From assembly GCA_017937065.1 (NCBI GenBank), contig JAGBEI010000009.1:35431-99430 (forward strand): 64,000 bases of DNA, written 5' to 3'. How positions within the stretch are numbered: position 1 is the stretch's first letter; each line of letters starts with the position of its first letter. The notes beneath the pieces are model-generated. The model did not search any database, had not been told where the DNA came from, and saw nothing but the letters and a program-made list of their open reading frames with translations. This document shows positions 43,335 to 51,529 of this stretch, one piece after another. A program made the translations under genes and the position numbers. This DNA is from Clostridia bacterium (GTDB lineage Bacteria; Bacillota; Clostridia; Oscillospirales; QAKW01).

Positions 43335-44024
43335 ATGATTTTATTTGATGATGTATTTAAAAATTATCCCAACGGCACCAATGCGTTAAACGGCGTCAGC
43401 TTTGAAATTCAGGACGGGGAATTTGTTTTTATAATAGGTCCGAGCGGTGCCGGGAAAAGCACGATGATAAAGCTGCTTTTGCGTGAAGAACGTCATTCGA
43501 GCGGAAAAATCATCGTAAATGATTTTAATCTGAATAAAATGAAAAACGGAAAAATACCCATGCTTCGCAGAAGCATGGGCGTTGTATTCCAGGATTTCAG
43601 GCTGATAGAGACTATGACCGTGTACGAAAATGTCGCGTTTGCCATGCGTGTTATCGGCTGCAGCAATAAGACGATACGCCGCAGGGTTCCGTATGTTCTC
43701 GGAATCGTGGGGCTCGGGCATAAGTCCAAAAACTACCCCAAGGAGCTGTCGGGCGGCGAGCAGCAGCGCGTTGCGCTTGCAAGGGCGCTTGTCAACAATC
43801 CCAAGACTATTATTGCCGACGAGCCGACCGGCAACGTAGACCCTGCTCTTGCGCGGGAGATTATGGAGCTTTTGATTGAAATTAACAAAATGGGTACGAC
43901 GGTAATTGTCATAACCCACGACCAAAAGCTTGTAGACGAATTCAACAAACGTGTTATTGCGCTCAAGGGCGGACAAATAATCAGCGATACAACAGGTGGT
44001 TACGAATATAATGAACGCGGGTAG
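43335..44024 (+). CDS. ftsE: Cell-division ABC ATPase FtsE
   Basis: A 229-residue ATPase that with FtsX transmits a division or elongation signal to peptidoglycan hydrolases. Walker A GPSGAGKST (about residue 35), signature LSGGEQQRVALARA (about 137), Walker B TIIADEPTGNVDP, switch His VITHDQKL. The N-terminus FDDVFKNYPNGTNALNGVSF is FtsE-like. It is followed by ftsX overlapping its end by 14 bases. Confidence 0.95.
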   Translation: MILFDDVFKNYPNGTNALNGVSFEIQDGEFVFIIGPSGAGKSTMIKLLLREERHSSGKIIVNDFNLNKMKNGKIPMLRRSMGVVFQDFRLIETMTVYENVAFAMRVIGCSNKTIRRRVPYVLGIVGLGHKSKNYPKELSGGEQQRVALARALVNNPKTIIADEPTGNVDPALAREIMELLIEINKMGTTVIVITHDQKLVDEFNKRVIALKGGQIISDTTGGYEYNERG

Positions 44025-44913
44025 TTTTTTTTATTTTATAAAATCTTCCTTTAAGGGAATGTATAAGAATGCTTTGATGACGATAGCTTCTGTTTTTGTC
44101 CTTATGGCGTGTATGCTGATAATAGGCTCTGTGTTTTTGGCGTCTGAAAACGTGATGAGCTTTATGGATAAGCTGGAGGATCAGAACGAAATAGTCGCTT
44201 TTATAGACGATGAGTACGGCGACGACAGCCTTTCAAGAGAGCAGCTGTGCGCTAAAATCGAGGCGATAAACGGCGTAAGCTCTGTCGAGTATATAACAAA
44301 AGAGCAGGCTTTTGCGGAGTACCGTGACAGTCTGGGTGAAAACCGTGAGTATCTTGACGGCTACGAGGGTGAGGACAACCCGCTTCGAAATGAGCTGCGC
44401 ATAAAGATAGACGATATCACATTGTTTGAAAATGTCTCCGCGTCTGTTGCTGCTATGGATGAAATAGCCAACATCCGCGATTCGCAGTCTATTGTCGATA
44501 TGCTGCTGTCTGTTCGCCGAATGCTGAATATGCTTGGCTTTTGGATACTTGTTATGCTTGCCGTTGTTTCGCTGTTTATCATTTCCAATACAGTAAAGCT
44601 GGCTATGCACAGCAGGCGCAATGAGATTAATATAATGAAATATGTCGGCGCAACAAACGGCTTTATCCGTTTCCCGTTTCTTTTGGAGGGCATTATTATA
44701 GGACTTGTTTCCACACTGATAGCGATAGGACTTCAGTGGTGCGTATATGTGTATGCGCTTGTGCCCGCCATTTCACAGCTCTCTTTCCTTGCCGATTGTA
44801 TCGTGCCGTTTCGAGCGGCATTCGGCAGTCTTTTGCTGATTTTCGGGGTTATTGGTCTTGCCGTCGGTATATTCGGCAGTGCGCTTTCTATACGCAAATA
44901 TCTGAAGGTGTAG
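44011..44913 (+). CDS. ftsX: Cell-division membrane protein FtsX
   Basis: A 300-residue, four-helix membrane partner of FtsE. N-terminal cytoplasmic segment and first helix (FKGMYKNALMTIASVFVLMA), then a large extracellular loop (about residues 55-165) expected to bind the hydrolase coded next, then three C-terminal helices with FtsX-typical MHSRRNEINIMKYVGATNGF. I chose ATG 44011 over a GTG five codons upstream because the AGGTGG site fits either and the protein starts like FtsX. It is followed directly by an M23 peptidase. Confidence 0.93.
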   Translation: MNAGSFFYFIKSSFKGMYKNALMTIASVFVLMACMLIIGSVFLASENVMSFMDKLEDQNEIVAFIDDEYGDDSLSREQLCAKIEAINGVSSVEYITKEQAFAEYRDSLGENREYLDGYEGEDNPLRNELRIKIDDITLFENVSASVAAMDEIANIRDSQSIVDMLLSVRRMLNMLGFWILVMLAVVSLFIISNTVKLAMHSRRNEINIMKYVGATNGFIRFPFLLEGIIIGLVSTLIAIGLQWCVYVYALVPAISQLSFLADCIVPFRAAFGSLLLIFGVIGLAVGIFGSALSIRKYLKV

Positions 44914-44922
44914 GTGTTTTTT

Positions 44923-46137
44923 ATGAATATGAAAAGAGTATGCTCGGTAATAGCGCTTGTAATAGTGTTTCTTATGGTGCTTTCACTGCTGTCCGGTATT
45001 ATCCTCAGCAGTGTTGATGCATCGGCGGCAGATTCGGTTTCATCTATGCAGAAAGAGCTGAACGATATTGCCAAGAAGAAGGAAGAGCTTGAAAACGAGC
45101 TTAATATTATCTCGGAGAAAAAAGAGGAGGAGCTGCAGAAAAAGAGCCTCATAGACGAGCAGATAAATGCCACGCGCTCGGAAATAAATCTGCTTGATGA
45201 AATGATATCAACGCTTGAAGACCAGCTGAGTGATGCGGAGGCAGAGCTTGCCAAAGCCGAGGAGCAGATAGAGGAAAATCTTGAGCTGAGCAAAAACAGG
45301 ATACGCAGCGCGTATGAACAGGGCGATGCGTCCATGCTGGAAATTTTGGCGCAGTCAAAGAGTCTTTATGACCTTATAACCAAGGTGGAAATTGTCAGTG
45401 AAATCACCAAGAAGGATAATGAGGTTATAGACAGCATCAGAAAAAATAAGGAAATTATCGAGCAGAAGCGCGAGGAGATAAAAGAGAATAAGGCAGCTAA
45501 CGAACAGGCAGCCCAACAGCTTACAAGCAAGAAAAAGCAGCTTGAGAAAAAGCAGGAGGCGAGCGAGGAGCTTATTGACGAAATGAACGGCAGTGAAGCG
45601 GCAACCCGGCGCGCGGTTTTGGCGGCGGAGGCGGCGGAGGAGCAGCTTCAGAGTGAAATCCGCGCGGCACTTGCCGCAGCGTCGTCCGGCTCGTCATCCG
45701 GTTTTGTTGACTCAGGTGATTTTATGTGGCCGCTTGACTCAAAATACAGAAACATAACTTCACAATTCGGTTACAGAACGCACCCGATAACGCATGTCTA
45801 TAAATTACATACCGGTGTTGATATTTCCAGCTCCGGAATCAGGGGCGCTTCCATCTACGCCGCAAAGGGCGGCACGGTTATGAAGGCAGGCTACAATACG
45901 GGGTACGGAAATTATGTGCTTATCAACCATGGCGACGGCTATGCCACGCTTTACGGTCACGCAGATACATTGCTTGTCAGCGCGGGTCAGGTGGTAAATA
46001 AAGGCGACGTTTTGGGATATGTCGGAAGCTCCGGGTATTCTACCGGTCCGCATCTTCATTTTGAAATAATGAAAAACGGCGAATATACCAATCCGCTCGG
46101 ATATTTCAGCGGTGTTATGAGCTTTACTTATTCATAA
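44923..46137 (+). CDS. EnvC-like coiled-coil M23 peptidase
   Basis: A 404-residue exported protein: signal or anchor helix (about 5-27), a long coiled coil (about 32-230; e.g. ELNDIAKKKEELENELNIIS), and a C-terminal LytM/M23 domain (about 270-400). The zinc ligands are present: His and Asp in KLHTGVDISS and the HLHFEI motif, plus GYATLYGHADTL. Unlike E. coli EnvC, whose LytM site is degenerate, this one looks catalytically able. Position right after ftsX suggests FtsX activates it through its coiled coil, as in CwlO/PcsB systems. ATG 44923 sits 6-7 bases after AGGTG. Confidence 0.92.
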   Translation: MNMKRVCSVIALVIVFLMVLSLLSGIILSSVDASAADSVSSMQKELNDIAKKKEELENELNIISEKKEEELQKKSLIDEQINATRSEINLLDEMISTLEDQLSDAEAELAKAEEQIEENLELSKNRIRSAYEQGDASMLEILAQSKSLYDLITKVEIVSEITKKDNEVIDSIRKNKEIIEQKREEIKENKAANEQAAQQLTSKKKQLEKKQEASEELIDEMNGSEAATRRAVLAAEAAEEQLQSEIRAALAAASSGSSSGFVDSGDFMWPLDSKYRNITSQFGYRTHPITHVYKLHTGVDISSSGIRGASIYAAKGGTVMKAGYNTGYGNYVLINHGDGYATLYGHADTLLVSAGQVVNKGDVLGYVGSSGYSTGPHLHFEIMKNGEYTNPLGYFSGVMSFTYS

Positions 46138-46152
46138 TCGAAAGGATCAATA

Positions 46153-47331
46153 ATGAAAAAGAAGATTGAAATCGGTACGGTCATTTTTATAGTGATTGTT
46201 GCTGTTGTGCTTGCATGCCTTGCCACTTATATGTATCTTACAAGCATGATGCCAAGCCTTGTCACAAAGGAGAACTTTTATGACCGTATAACCGAAGTCA
46301 ACAAAACGATAGAGCAGCGCTATGTCGGGGAGGCGGATACCGATGCGGCAATGGATTCGCTGCTGACGGGGTACGTGTCTGCCATTGATAAATACAGTAC
46401 CTACCTGAGTGAAGAAGAGTACGCTTCTTATACGTCTCAGATGAACGGGAAGTATTCGGGCGCGGGCATAACGGTCAAGTACATTTCCGCCACAGGACTT
46501 TTAAAGATAATTAACGTAAAGTCAAATTCGCCCGCCGCGCAGGCAGATATTGAAATAGGCGATATTATTTTCAAAATAGGTGACAGAAACGTGGAAGAAA
46601 TGTCCTATGAGGAGGCGATAAACCTTCTGCGTGCGGAAAACGGAACGGTTATAAGCCTTTCACTGCTGCGCGGTGAACAGGAGCTGGAAAAGTCTGTTAC
46701 TATCGGCGAATATGTGACCTCAAGTGTAGAATATGAAATGATAGAGTCCGATGTCGGCTATGTTGCTATCAGTGAGTTTGACAATACGACGTTTGATGAT
46801 TTTAAAAAGGCTGTCGAATCGCTTGAAAATGACGGCGCCGCGCAGTTTATTTTCGATGTGAGAAATAATACTGGAGGCAGCTTGACTTCGGTTGTAAATA
46901 TACTTGATTTTCTGCTTCCTGAGGGAACTCTTGTCACATTAAAGGACAATGCAGGTAAAGAAACCGTCCATTCTTCCGATGCAAACAGCTTCTCCAAAAA
47001 ATATGCCGTTCTTATAAACGGATTTACCTACAGCGGCGGTGAGCTTTTTGCTGCGGCTGTGCGCGATTTCAAAGCGGGCACGCTTGTCGGTGAAACCACC
47101 TACGGCAAGGGCTATGCACAGGAAATAATTCCTCTGAGCCGCGGCGCTCTGTATCTTTCAACGAAGATGTACTATCCGCCCAACGGTGAAAATTACGACG
47201 GTATAGGTGTGTCTCCCGATGTTGAGGCTAAGCTGTCTGCACAGCTTGAAGACAGATTTTATGAGCTTGATTATAAAGAGGATACACAGATAATTGCGGC
47301 GCTCAATGCCCTCGGCAAGCAGGTCGCCTGA
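46153..47331 (+). CDS. S41-family (CtpA-like) carboxyl-terminal processing protease
   Basis: A 392-residue exported serine protease anchored by an N-terminal helix (about residues 9-30). PDZ domain around residues 100-180 (KYSGAGITVKYISATGLLKI, AQADIEIGDIIFKIGDRNVE), then the S41 core with the Ser nucleophile in NGFTYSGGELFA (about 293) and the Lys in TYGKGYAQEI (about 318). Such proteases trim proteins of the cell envelope, and some regulate wall hydrolases. It starts 15 bases after the M23 gene and closes the operon. Confidence 0.93.
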   Translation: MKKKIEIGTVIFIVIVAVVLACLATYMYLTSMMPSLVTKENFYDRITEVNKTIEQRYVGEADTDAAMDSLLTGYVSAIDKYSTYLSEEEYASYTSQMNGKYSGAGITVKYISATGLLKIINVKSNSPAAQADIEIGDIIFKIGDRNVEEMSYEEAINLLRAENGTVISLSLLRGEQELEKSVTIGEYVTSSVEYEMIESDVGYVAISEFDNTTFDDFKKAVESLENDGAAQFIFDVRNNTGGSLTSVVNILDFLLPEGTLVTLKDNAGKETVHSSDANSFSKKYAVLINGFTYSGGELFAAAVRDFKAGTLVGETTYGKGYAQEIIPLSRGALYLSTKMYYPPNGENYDGIGVSPDVEAKLSAQLEDRFYELDYKEDTQIIAALNALGKQVA

Positions 47332-47397
47332 TATGCTGATTGAAAATAATACTTGAATTTCCGTGATGTTCTTAACGGAAATTCAGCTGATTTCCTG

Positions 47398-47426
47398 CCG
47401 GAAGGTCAAAAGACCTTCCGGTTTTT
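47398..47426 (+). terminator. Terminator of the ftsEX operon
   Basis: Perfect 10-bp stem CCGGAAGGTC / GACCTTCCGG with an AAAA loop and TTTTT. A smaller hairpin (TTCCGT/ACGGAA) precedes it. Confidence 0.9.
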
Positions 47427-47472
47427 ATGTTAGTTTGGGCAATATGATTTTTGTGTGATACTCAAATTCAGG

Positions 47473-47501
47473 TTGACATCTTCTGAGAAAGAAAATAAAA
47501 T
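47473..47501 (+). promoter_or_regulatory. Promoter of the PHP-domain gene
   Basis: TTGACA, 17 bases, TAAAAT, 43 bases before the ATG. Confidence 0.65.
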
Positions 47502-47544
47502 ATGGTTAGGAATTGAAACTGCACACAAAAAGAAAGGCTAAAAT

Positions 47545-48339
47545 ATGAAATACATAGTTGATCACGATTTACACATCCATTCAAAACTGTCCTCCTGTTC
47601 CGGGGATTCGGAGCAGACAACCGAAAGAATTTTGCGCTATGCTGAGGAAAACGGATTGACGACTGTCTGTCTGACCGATCATTTTTGGGACGAAACGGTG
47701 GAGGGCGCGTCCAAATGGTATGCATCTCAGGATTATGCCCACATCAGCGCAGCGAAGCCGCTGCCGCAATCAGACAAGGTGCGGTTTTTGTTCGGATGCG
47801 AAACAGAGCTTGACCGCTTTCTGACCCTTGGCGTATCCAAAGAACGGTATGACCTTTTTGACTTCATCGTCATTCCCACGACGCACTTTCATATGAAGCG
47901 TTTTACAATATCCGATGAGGAAGCCGCCGATGCCCGTAGCAGAGCAAACGTATGGGTAAAACGTCTTGACGCGGTGCTGAATATGGATCTGCCTTTTCAC
48001 AAGGTGGGCGTCGCCCATCTGACCTGCGGGCTGATAGCTCCCACAAGGGAAGAATACCTGGAGGTGCTAAGGCTGATACCCGAAAAAGAAATGGAACGGC
48101 TGTTTTATAAGGCTGCAAGCCTCGGTGTCGGAATAGAGCTTAATTCCGATGATATGAGGTTTGCGGATGAGGAGGCTGACACCGTTTTGCGGTCTTATCG
48201 TATTGCAAAGGCGTGCGGCTGCAAGTTTTATTGCGGAAGCGACGCGCATCATCCGGCAGCTTTGGACAATGCCAAGGCTCTCCTGAAGCGGGGTGTGGAA
48301 CTCCTTGACCTGCAGGAAAGTGATAAAATGCGGATATAG
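47545..48339 (+). CDS. PHP-domain phosphoesterase (histidinol-phosphatase-like)
   Basis: A 264-residue cytoplasmic metal-dependent phosphoesterase of the PHP superfamily. Metal-binding motifs: DHDLHIHSKL, LTDHFWDET, TTHFH, HLTCG and GSDAHHP. Relatives are HisK-type histidinol phosphatases and other small-molecule phosphatases; no his genes are nearby, so the substrate is open. ATG follows AAAGAAAGG. The gene stands alone between its promoter and a downstream hairpin. Confidence 0.85.
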   Translation: MKYIVDHDLHIHSKLSSCSGDSEQTTERILRYAEENGLTTVCLTDHFWDETVEGASKWYASQDYAHISAAKPLPQSDKVRFLFGCETELDRFLTLGVSKERYDLFDFIVIPTTHFHMKRFTISDEEAADARSRANVWVKRLDAVLNMDLPFHKVGVAHLTCGLIAPTREEYLEVLRLIPEKEMERLFYKAASLGVGIELNSDDMRFADEEADTVLRSYRIAKACGCKFYCGSDAHHPAALDNAKALLKRGVELLDLQESDKMRI

Positions 48340-48597
48340 TGTGAAAAATCGGTGTCGGGACGACAGCAAGCCGTCACAGAAACGGTGCGAGGTTATCACC
48401 GAAAGCATTCACAGACAACCTCATTTTTTGCTTGCGGAATGTCTCTATGACAATCTCTCTGCCAATCTGCCGAGCTTTCATTGGCATAAGGGGTGTTACT
48501 GCAAAATAAAATAAGCCTGCACAGCTTTGATTTGGGTTCTGTGCAGGCATCTTTTTATATTGCAGCAGTTGTTAAGGACATTCCGCTTTAATCTGTA
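48340..48597. other. Intergenic stretch without a supported gene
   Basis: It holds a weak hairpin (GAGGTT/AACCTC, 48390-48428, followed by ATTTTTT) and a stronger terminator at 48515. A short open frame crosses it but has no ribosome binding site or recognisable protein. Confidence 0.6.
48515..48556. terminator. Terminator between PHP gene and flavin reductase gene
   Basis: Perfect 10-bp stem GCCTGCACAG / CTGTGCAGGC with a 14-base loop, followed by ATCTTTTT; it lies between convergent genes. Confidence 0.75.
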
Positions 48598-49095
48598 TCA
48601 TCTTTTTATTATATCTGTTATTTCACCGATGTACATGCGGTGCATTCCGCCGGAGGAATATGTTTTTTCAAAGGCGGTGCTGTCCGTAAAGCAGTCCCTT
48701 GAAATGTCCTGACGGTACAGCTTTTTACAGAGTACGGTTATCTGCGCTTCGTCAAAATAAGGTGTTTCGTCTGCATCGTACAGAACATGAAAACCGCACT
48801 TTGCAATTTTGTCCTCGTCTCTGCCTGACGCTTTTCCGCAGTAGGCAAGCTTACTTTTGAATTCCGGGCTAAAAAACGAAAGTGAAAAAGTATCCTTCTT
48901 TTCCAAAAATTCATAAGTGTACCGTTCCGGACGGACGTAAATGTGCGCTACATTTTTGAAAAACAGAACGCCGAAGCCGCCGAAGCTTGCCGTCATTGTG
49001 TTTGCCTTGCGCCTGTCGCCTGCGGTTATCAGCATCCATCTGTCCGAAATCATTTCAAATATATTGTCACTTAGTTGGTTTGGTGTTATTTTCAT
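48598..49095 (-). CDS. Flavin reductase-like FMN-binding protein
   Basis: A 165-residue protein of the flavin reductase-like (split-barrel) family that binds FMN. Signs: LITAGDRRKANTMTASFGGF, which covers the usual N-T-M-T-A/S motif, then VRPERYTYEFLEKKDTFSLS. Bacterial relatives reduce free flavins or act as single-domain flavoproteins with unknown partners. ATG 49095 is preceded by AAAGGAGG; a longer in-frame Met at 49146 has no site. Confidence 0.88.
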   Translation of the reverse strand: MKITPNQLSDNIFEMISDRWMLITAGDRRKANTMTASFGGFGVLFFKNVAHIYVRPERYTYEFLEKKDTFSLSFFSPEFKSKLAYCGKASGRDEDKIAKCGFHVLYDADETPYFDEAQITVLCKKLYRQDISRDCFTDSTAFEKTYSSGGMHRMYIGEITDIIKR

Positions 49096-49210
49096 ATAAT
49101 TAAGCCTCCTTTCTATTATATTACCACTACTTGTTAAAAAATGCAAATTATTATCTGTTTTATGCCTTGGTGAATATTATAGAGTGAATAATAAAAACAA
49201 GGTGATAAAA

Positions 49211-49441
49211 ATGAAACTAAAGTGTAAAAATATGACTCATGCTATGAAGGCAAACAGACTGCTTTATAATAACGGAATACATTCCAGAGTGGAAAAAATA
49301 AGTGACGACCCTGAAGTACACGGCTGTGTATACAGTATTGTGATTGACGACAAAGCCGCTTCACACGCACTGAAAATAATGAGCGACGGCGGCGTACAGC
49401 TTCATAAAAAAGAAAAAATAAGGTACGGAGATGACGCGTGA
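49211..49441 (+). CDS. DUF3343 small protein
   Basis: A 76-residue soluble protein matching the DUF3343 family: THAMKANRLLYNNGIHSRVE and the later YSIVIDDKAASHALKIMSDG. ATG 49211 follows AAGGTG. The stop codon overlaps the start of the class V aminotransferase by one base (TGATG). In clostridia these two genes are commonly adjacent, and DUF3343 proteins are suspected persulfide or selenium carriers; that is known context, not proven here. Confidence 0.8.
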   Translation: MKLKCKNMTHAMKANRLLYNNGIHSRVEKISDDPEVHGCVYSIVIDDKAASHALKIMSDGGVQLHKKEKIRYGDDA

Positions 49442-50574
49442 TGATTTATTTTGACAATGCGGCGTCTTCCTTCCCCAAGCCTGCCGCCGTAAGCCGTGCC
49501 GTCGGGCAGTGGCTTAAAATGAACGGTGCAAATCCGGGTCGCAGCGGACATAAGCCCGCGCTTGAGGCGGGCGGTGTGATTTTTGATACAAGGCTGCTTG
49601 TCTGCGATATTTTCGGCGTTGCAGATCCCGAAAACGTGGTTTTTGTACCCAATGCAACATACGGTCTGAATTTTTTGATTCAAGGTCTTTTAAAGCCGGG
49701 CGACCATGCCGTTACGACCGACCTTGAACATAACAGCGTGCTGCGTCCTCTGAAGCTTCTTGAACAGCGCGGCGTCAGCTTTGACGCAGTCAGCGTTGAC
49801 CTGTATGACGACGGAAAAACCGTGGAAAATATACTCAAACATATCAAAAGCAACACCCGCCTTGTAATCTGCACTCAATGCTCCAATGTCTGCGGAAAGG
49901 TCATGCCGCTGCGTGATATTTCGCTTGCACTGCCCAAAGGCGTTTCGCTTGTTGTGGACGGTGCCCAGGGAGCGGGGATTATTCCGGTCAATCTGTCAGA
50001 GGAGGGAATCGATTATTACTGCGCGCCGTCGCATAAGGGGCTTCTCGGTCCGCAGGGCAGCGGATTTATCGCAGTATGCGGAAAAAGACCTGCTCCGATT
50101 ATTGCGGGCGGTACCGGAAGCGAGAGCTTTGACCTTAATCAGCCCGATTACCTGCCCGACCTCCTGGAAAGCGGAACACTGCCGACACCTGTGATTAAAG
50201 GTATGTATGAGGGAATGAAGTTTATAAAAAATTACGGAATAGACAGGATATACAAACATAAGCTAAAGCTTGTCAGATATGCAGTCGGAGCACTTGAAGA
50301 GCTGGACGGCGTAATAACATATGTCGATCCCGGGCGTGCTCTGTTTGCGGGTACGACATGCTTTAATGTCCGAAACAAAGATTCCGACGAGGTTGCCCGC
50401 TATCTTGCGGACAACGGTGTCTGTGTGCGGAGCGGAATACACTGTGCGCCGCTTTTTCACAAAAAAATGGGAACGCAAAAAACCGGTATGGTGCGCATCA
50501 GCTTCGGATGCTTTAATACGGTATCGGAAATTGACATTTTTATAAAAATAATGAAAAAATATTTAAAAAAGTAA
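49441..50574 (+). CDS. Class V aminotransferase, cysteine desulfurase/selenocysteine lyase-like
   Basis: A 377-residue PLP enzyme of the cysteine-desulfurase group (the EF2568-type subfamily). Family signs: IYFDNAASSFPKP at the start, TTDLEHNSVLRPL, VVDGAQGAG, the PLP-lysine in APSHKGLLGPQG, and the conserved C-terminal Cys in RSGIHCAPLFHKK. The presence of Lys and Cys predicts sulfur (or selenium) transfer from cysteine to an acceptor, plausibly the DUF3343 protein just upstream. The start overlaps that gene's stop. Confidence 0.9.
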   Translation: MIYFDNAASSFPKPAAVSRAVGQWLKMNGANPGRSGHKPALEAGGVIFDTRLLVCDIFGVADPENVVFVPNATYGLNFLIQGLLKPGDHAVTTDLEHNSVLRPLKLLEQRGVSFDAVSVDLYDDGKTVENILKHIKSNTRLVICTQCSNVCGKVMPLRDISLALPKGVSLVVDGAQGAGIIPVNLSEEGIDYYCAPSHKGLLGPQGSGFIAVCGKRPAPIIAGGTGSESFDLNQPDYLPDLLESGTLPTPVIKGMYEGMKFIKNYGIDRIYKHKLKLVRYAVGALEELDGVITYVDPGRALFAGTTCFNVRNKDSDEVARYLADNGVCVRSGIHCAPLFHKKMGTQKTGMVRISFGCFNTVSEIDIFIKIMKKYLKK

Positions 50575-50603
50575 AACTTGATATTTATTTTATAAATCAT
50601 GTA

Positions 50604-50612
50604 TGGTATAAT
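50604..50612 (+). promoter_or_regulatory. Extended -10 promoter of the cdaA operon
   Basis: TGGTATAAT, an extended -10 box; no good -35 is seen at the usual distance. It lies 45 bases before the TTG start. Confidence 0.45.
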
Positions 50613-50656
50613 GTTTATATACATTATGCCATACTTTTTTTGTGAGGTGAAATTTC

Positions 50657-51529
50657 TTGCAGGCCGTTTTGGACTTCTTTGAAAATTTAATAAGAATTTT
50701 TTCAACTATGAAGTTCCCTGAGGATTTTATAGATATAATCCTTGTCGCGGTTCTTGTGTACTACTGCATTAAATTTGCCCGCGACACGCGCATGGGGCAC
50801 CTTATCCGAGGTGTTTTGCTGATTCTCGTTTTGTATCAGCTTGCAATACTGATGAAGCTCAGCGCGCTGACTTATATCCTTAAAAATACCATTCAGCTCA
50901 GCTTTATTGCTATAATTATCGTGTTTCAGCCTGAACTGCGTTCCGGACTTGAGCGTATAGGCAGAGTGCGTTTCAGCAATATCCGCAATATACAGTCAAT
51001 GAGCCGCGGAGATTACAACGCCATGACCCAGGGGATGATTGACAGCATCTGTGAGAGCTGCCGTATAATGTCTGAGCGCAGGATAGGCGCGCTGATGGTT
51101 TTTGAGCAGTCTGTAAAGCTGGGCGATGTGCGCGACACGGGCATTGCTATGGATGCCGCGATAACTCCGCAGACTGTCATTACCGTATTTTTTCCGAATA
51201 CTCCGCTGCATGACGGCGCTATGATAATCAGAGATAACAAAATAGTTTCGGCAGGCTGTCTTTTGCCGCTCAGCAAAAATCTTGATATAAGCAAGGAGCT
51301 GGGCACGCGCCACAGAGCGGCTGTCGGCGTTACGGAAACATCTGACGCGCTTGCGGTCATAGTGTCTGAGGAAACGGGCAGAATTTCATATGCGCTGGAC
51401 GGCAAAATCCATATCGGTATTACCGAACAGCAGCTCAACGCTCTTTTGGGAGAAAAGCTGCTTATTCCGGAAAAGAAAAGACGTTTTTTCAAGCGTTCGA
51501 AAAACGAGGTGACGAACGATGAAAAATAG
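50657..51529 (+). CDS. cdaA: Diadenylate cyclase CdaA
   Basis: A 290-residue membrane enzyme making cyclic di-AMP from two ATP. About three N-terminal helices (residues about 20-95) carry the catalytic DAC domain into the cytoplasm; motifs are LHDGAMIIRDN (DGA) and GTRHRAAVGVTE (RHR). The start is TTG, eight bases after AGGTG; no ATG in frame fits better. It overlaps the YbbR-type gene by 11 bases, which matches the known cdaA-cdaR pairing. Length matches the family (about 270-290). Confidence 0.94.
   Translation: MQAVLDFFENLIRIFSTMKFPEDFIDIILVAVLVYYCIKFARDTRMGHLIRGVLLILVLYQLAILMKLSALTYILKNTIQLSFIAIIIVFQPELRSGLERIGRVRFSNIRNIQSMSRGDYNAMTQGMIDSICESCRIMSERRIGALMVFEQSVKLGDVRDTGIAMDAAITPQTVITVFFPNTPLHDGAMIIRDNKIVSAGCLLPLSKNLDISKELGTRHRAAVGVTETSDALAVIVSEETGRISYALDGKIHIGITEQQLNALLGEKLLIPEKKRRFFKRSKNEVTNDEK

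Noticed and set aside
48293..48514. Short plus-strand frame after the PHP gene
   Set aside because: No ribosome binding site, overlaps the PHP gene and a hairpin, and no recognisable protein.
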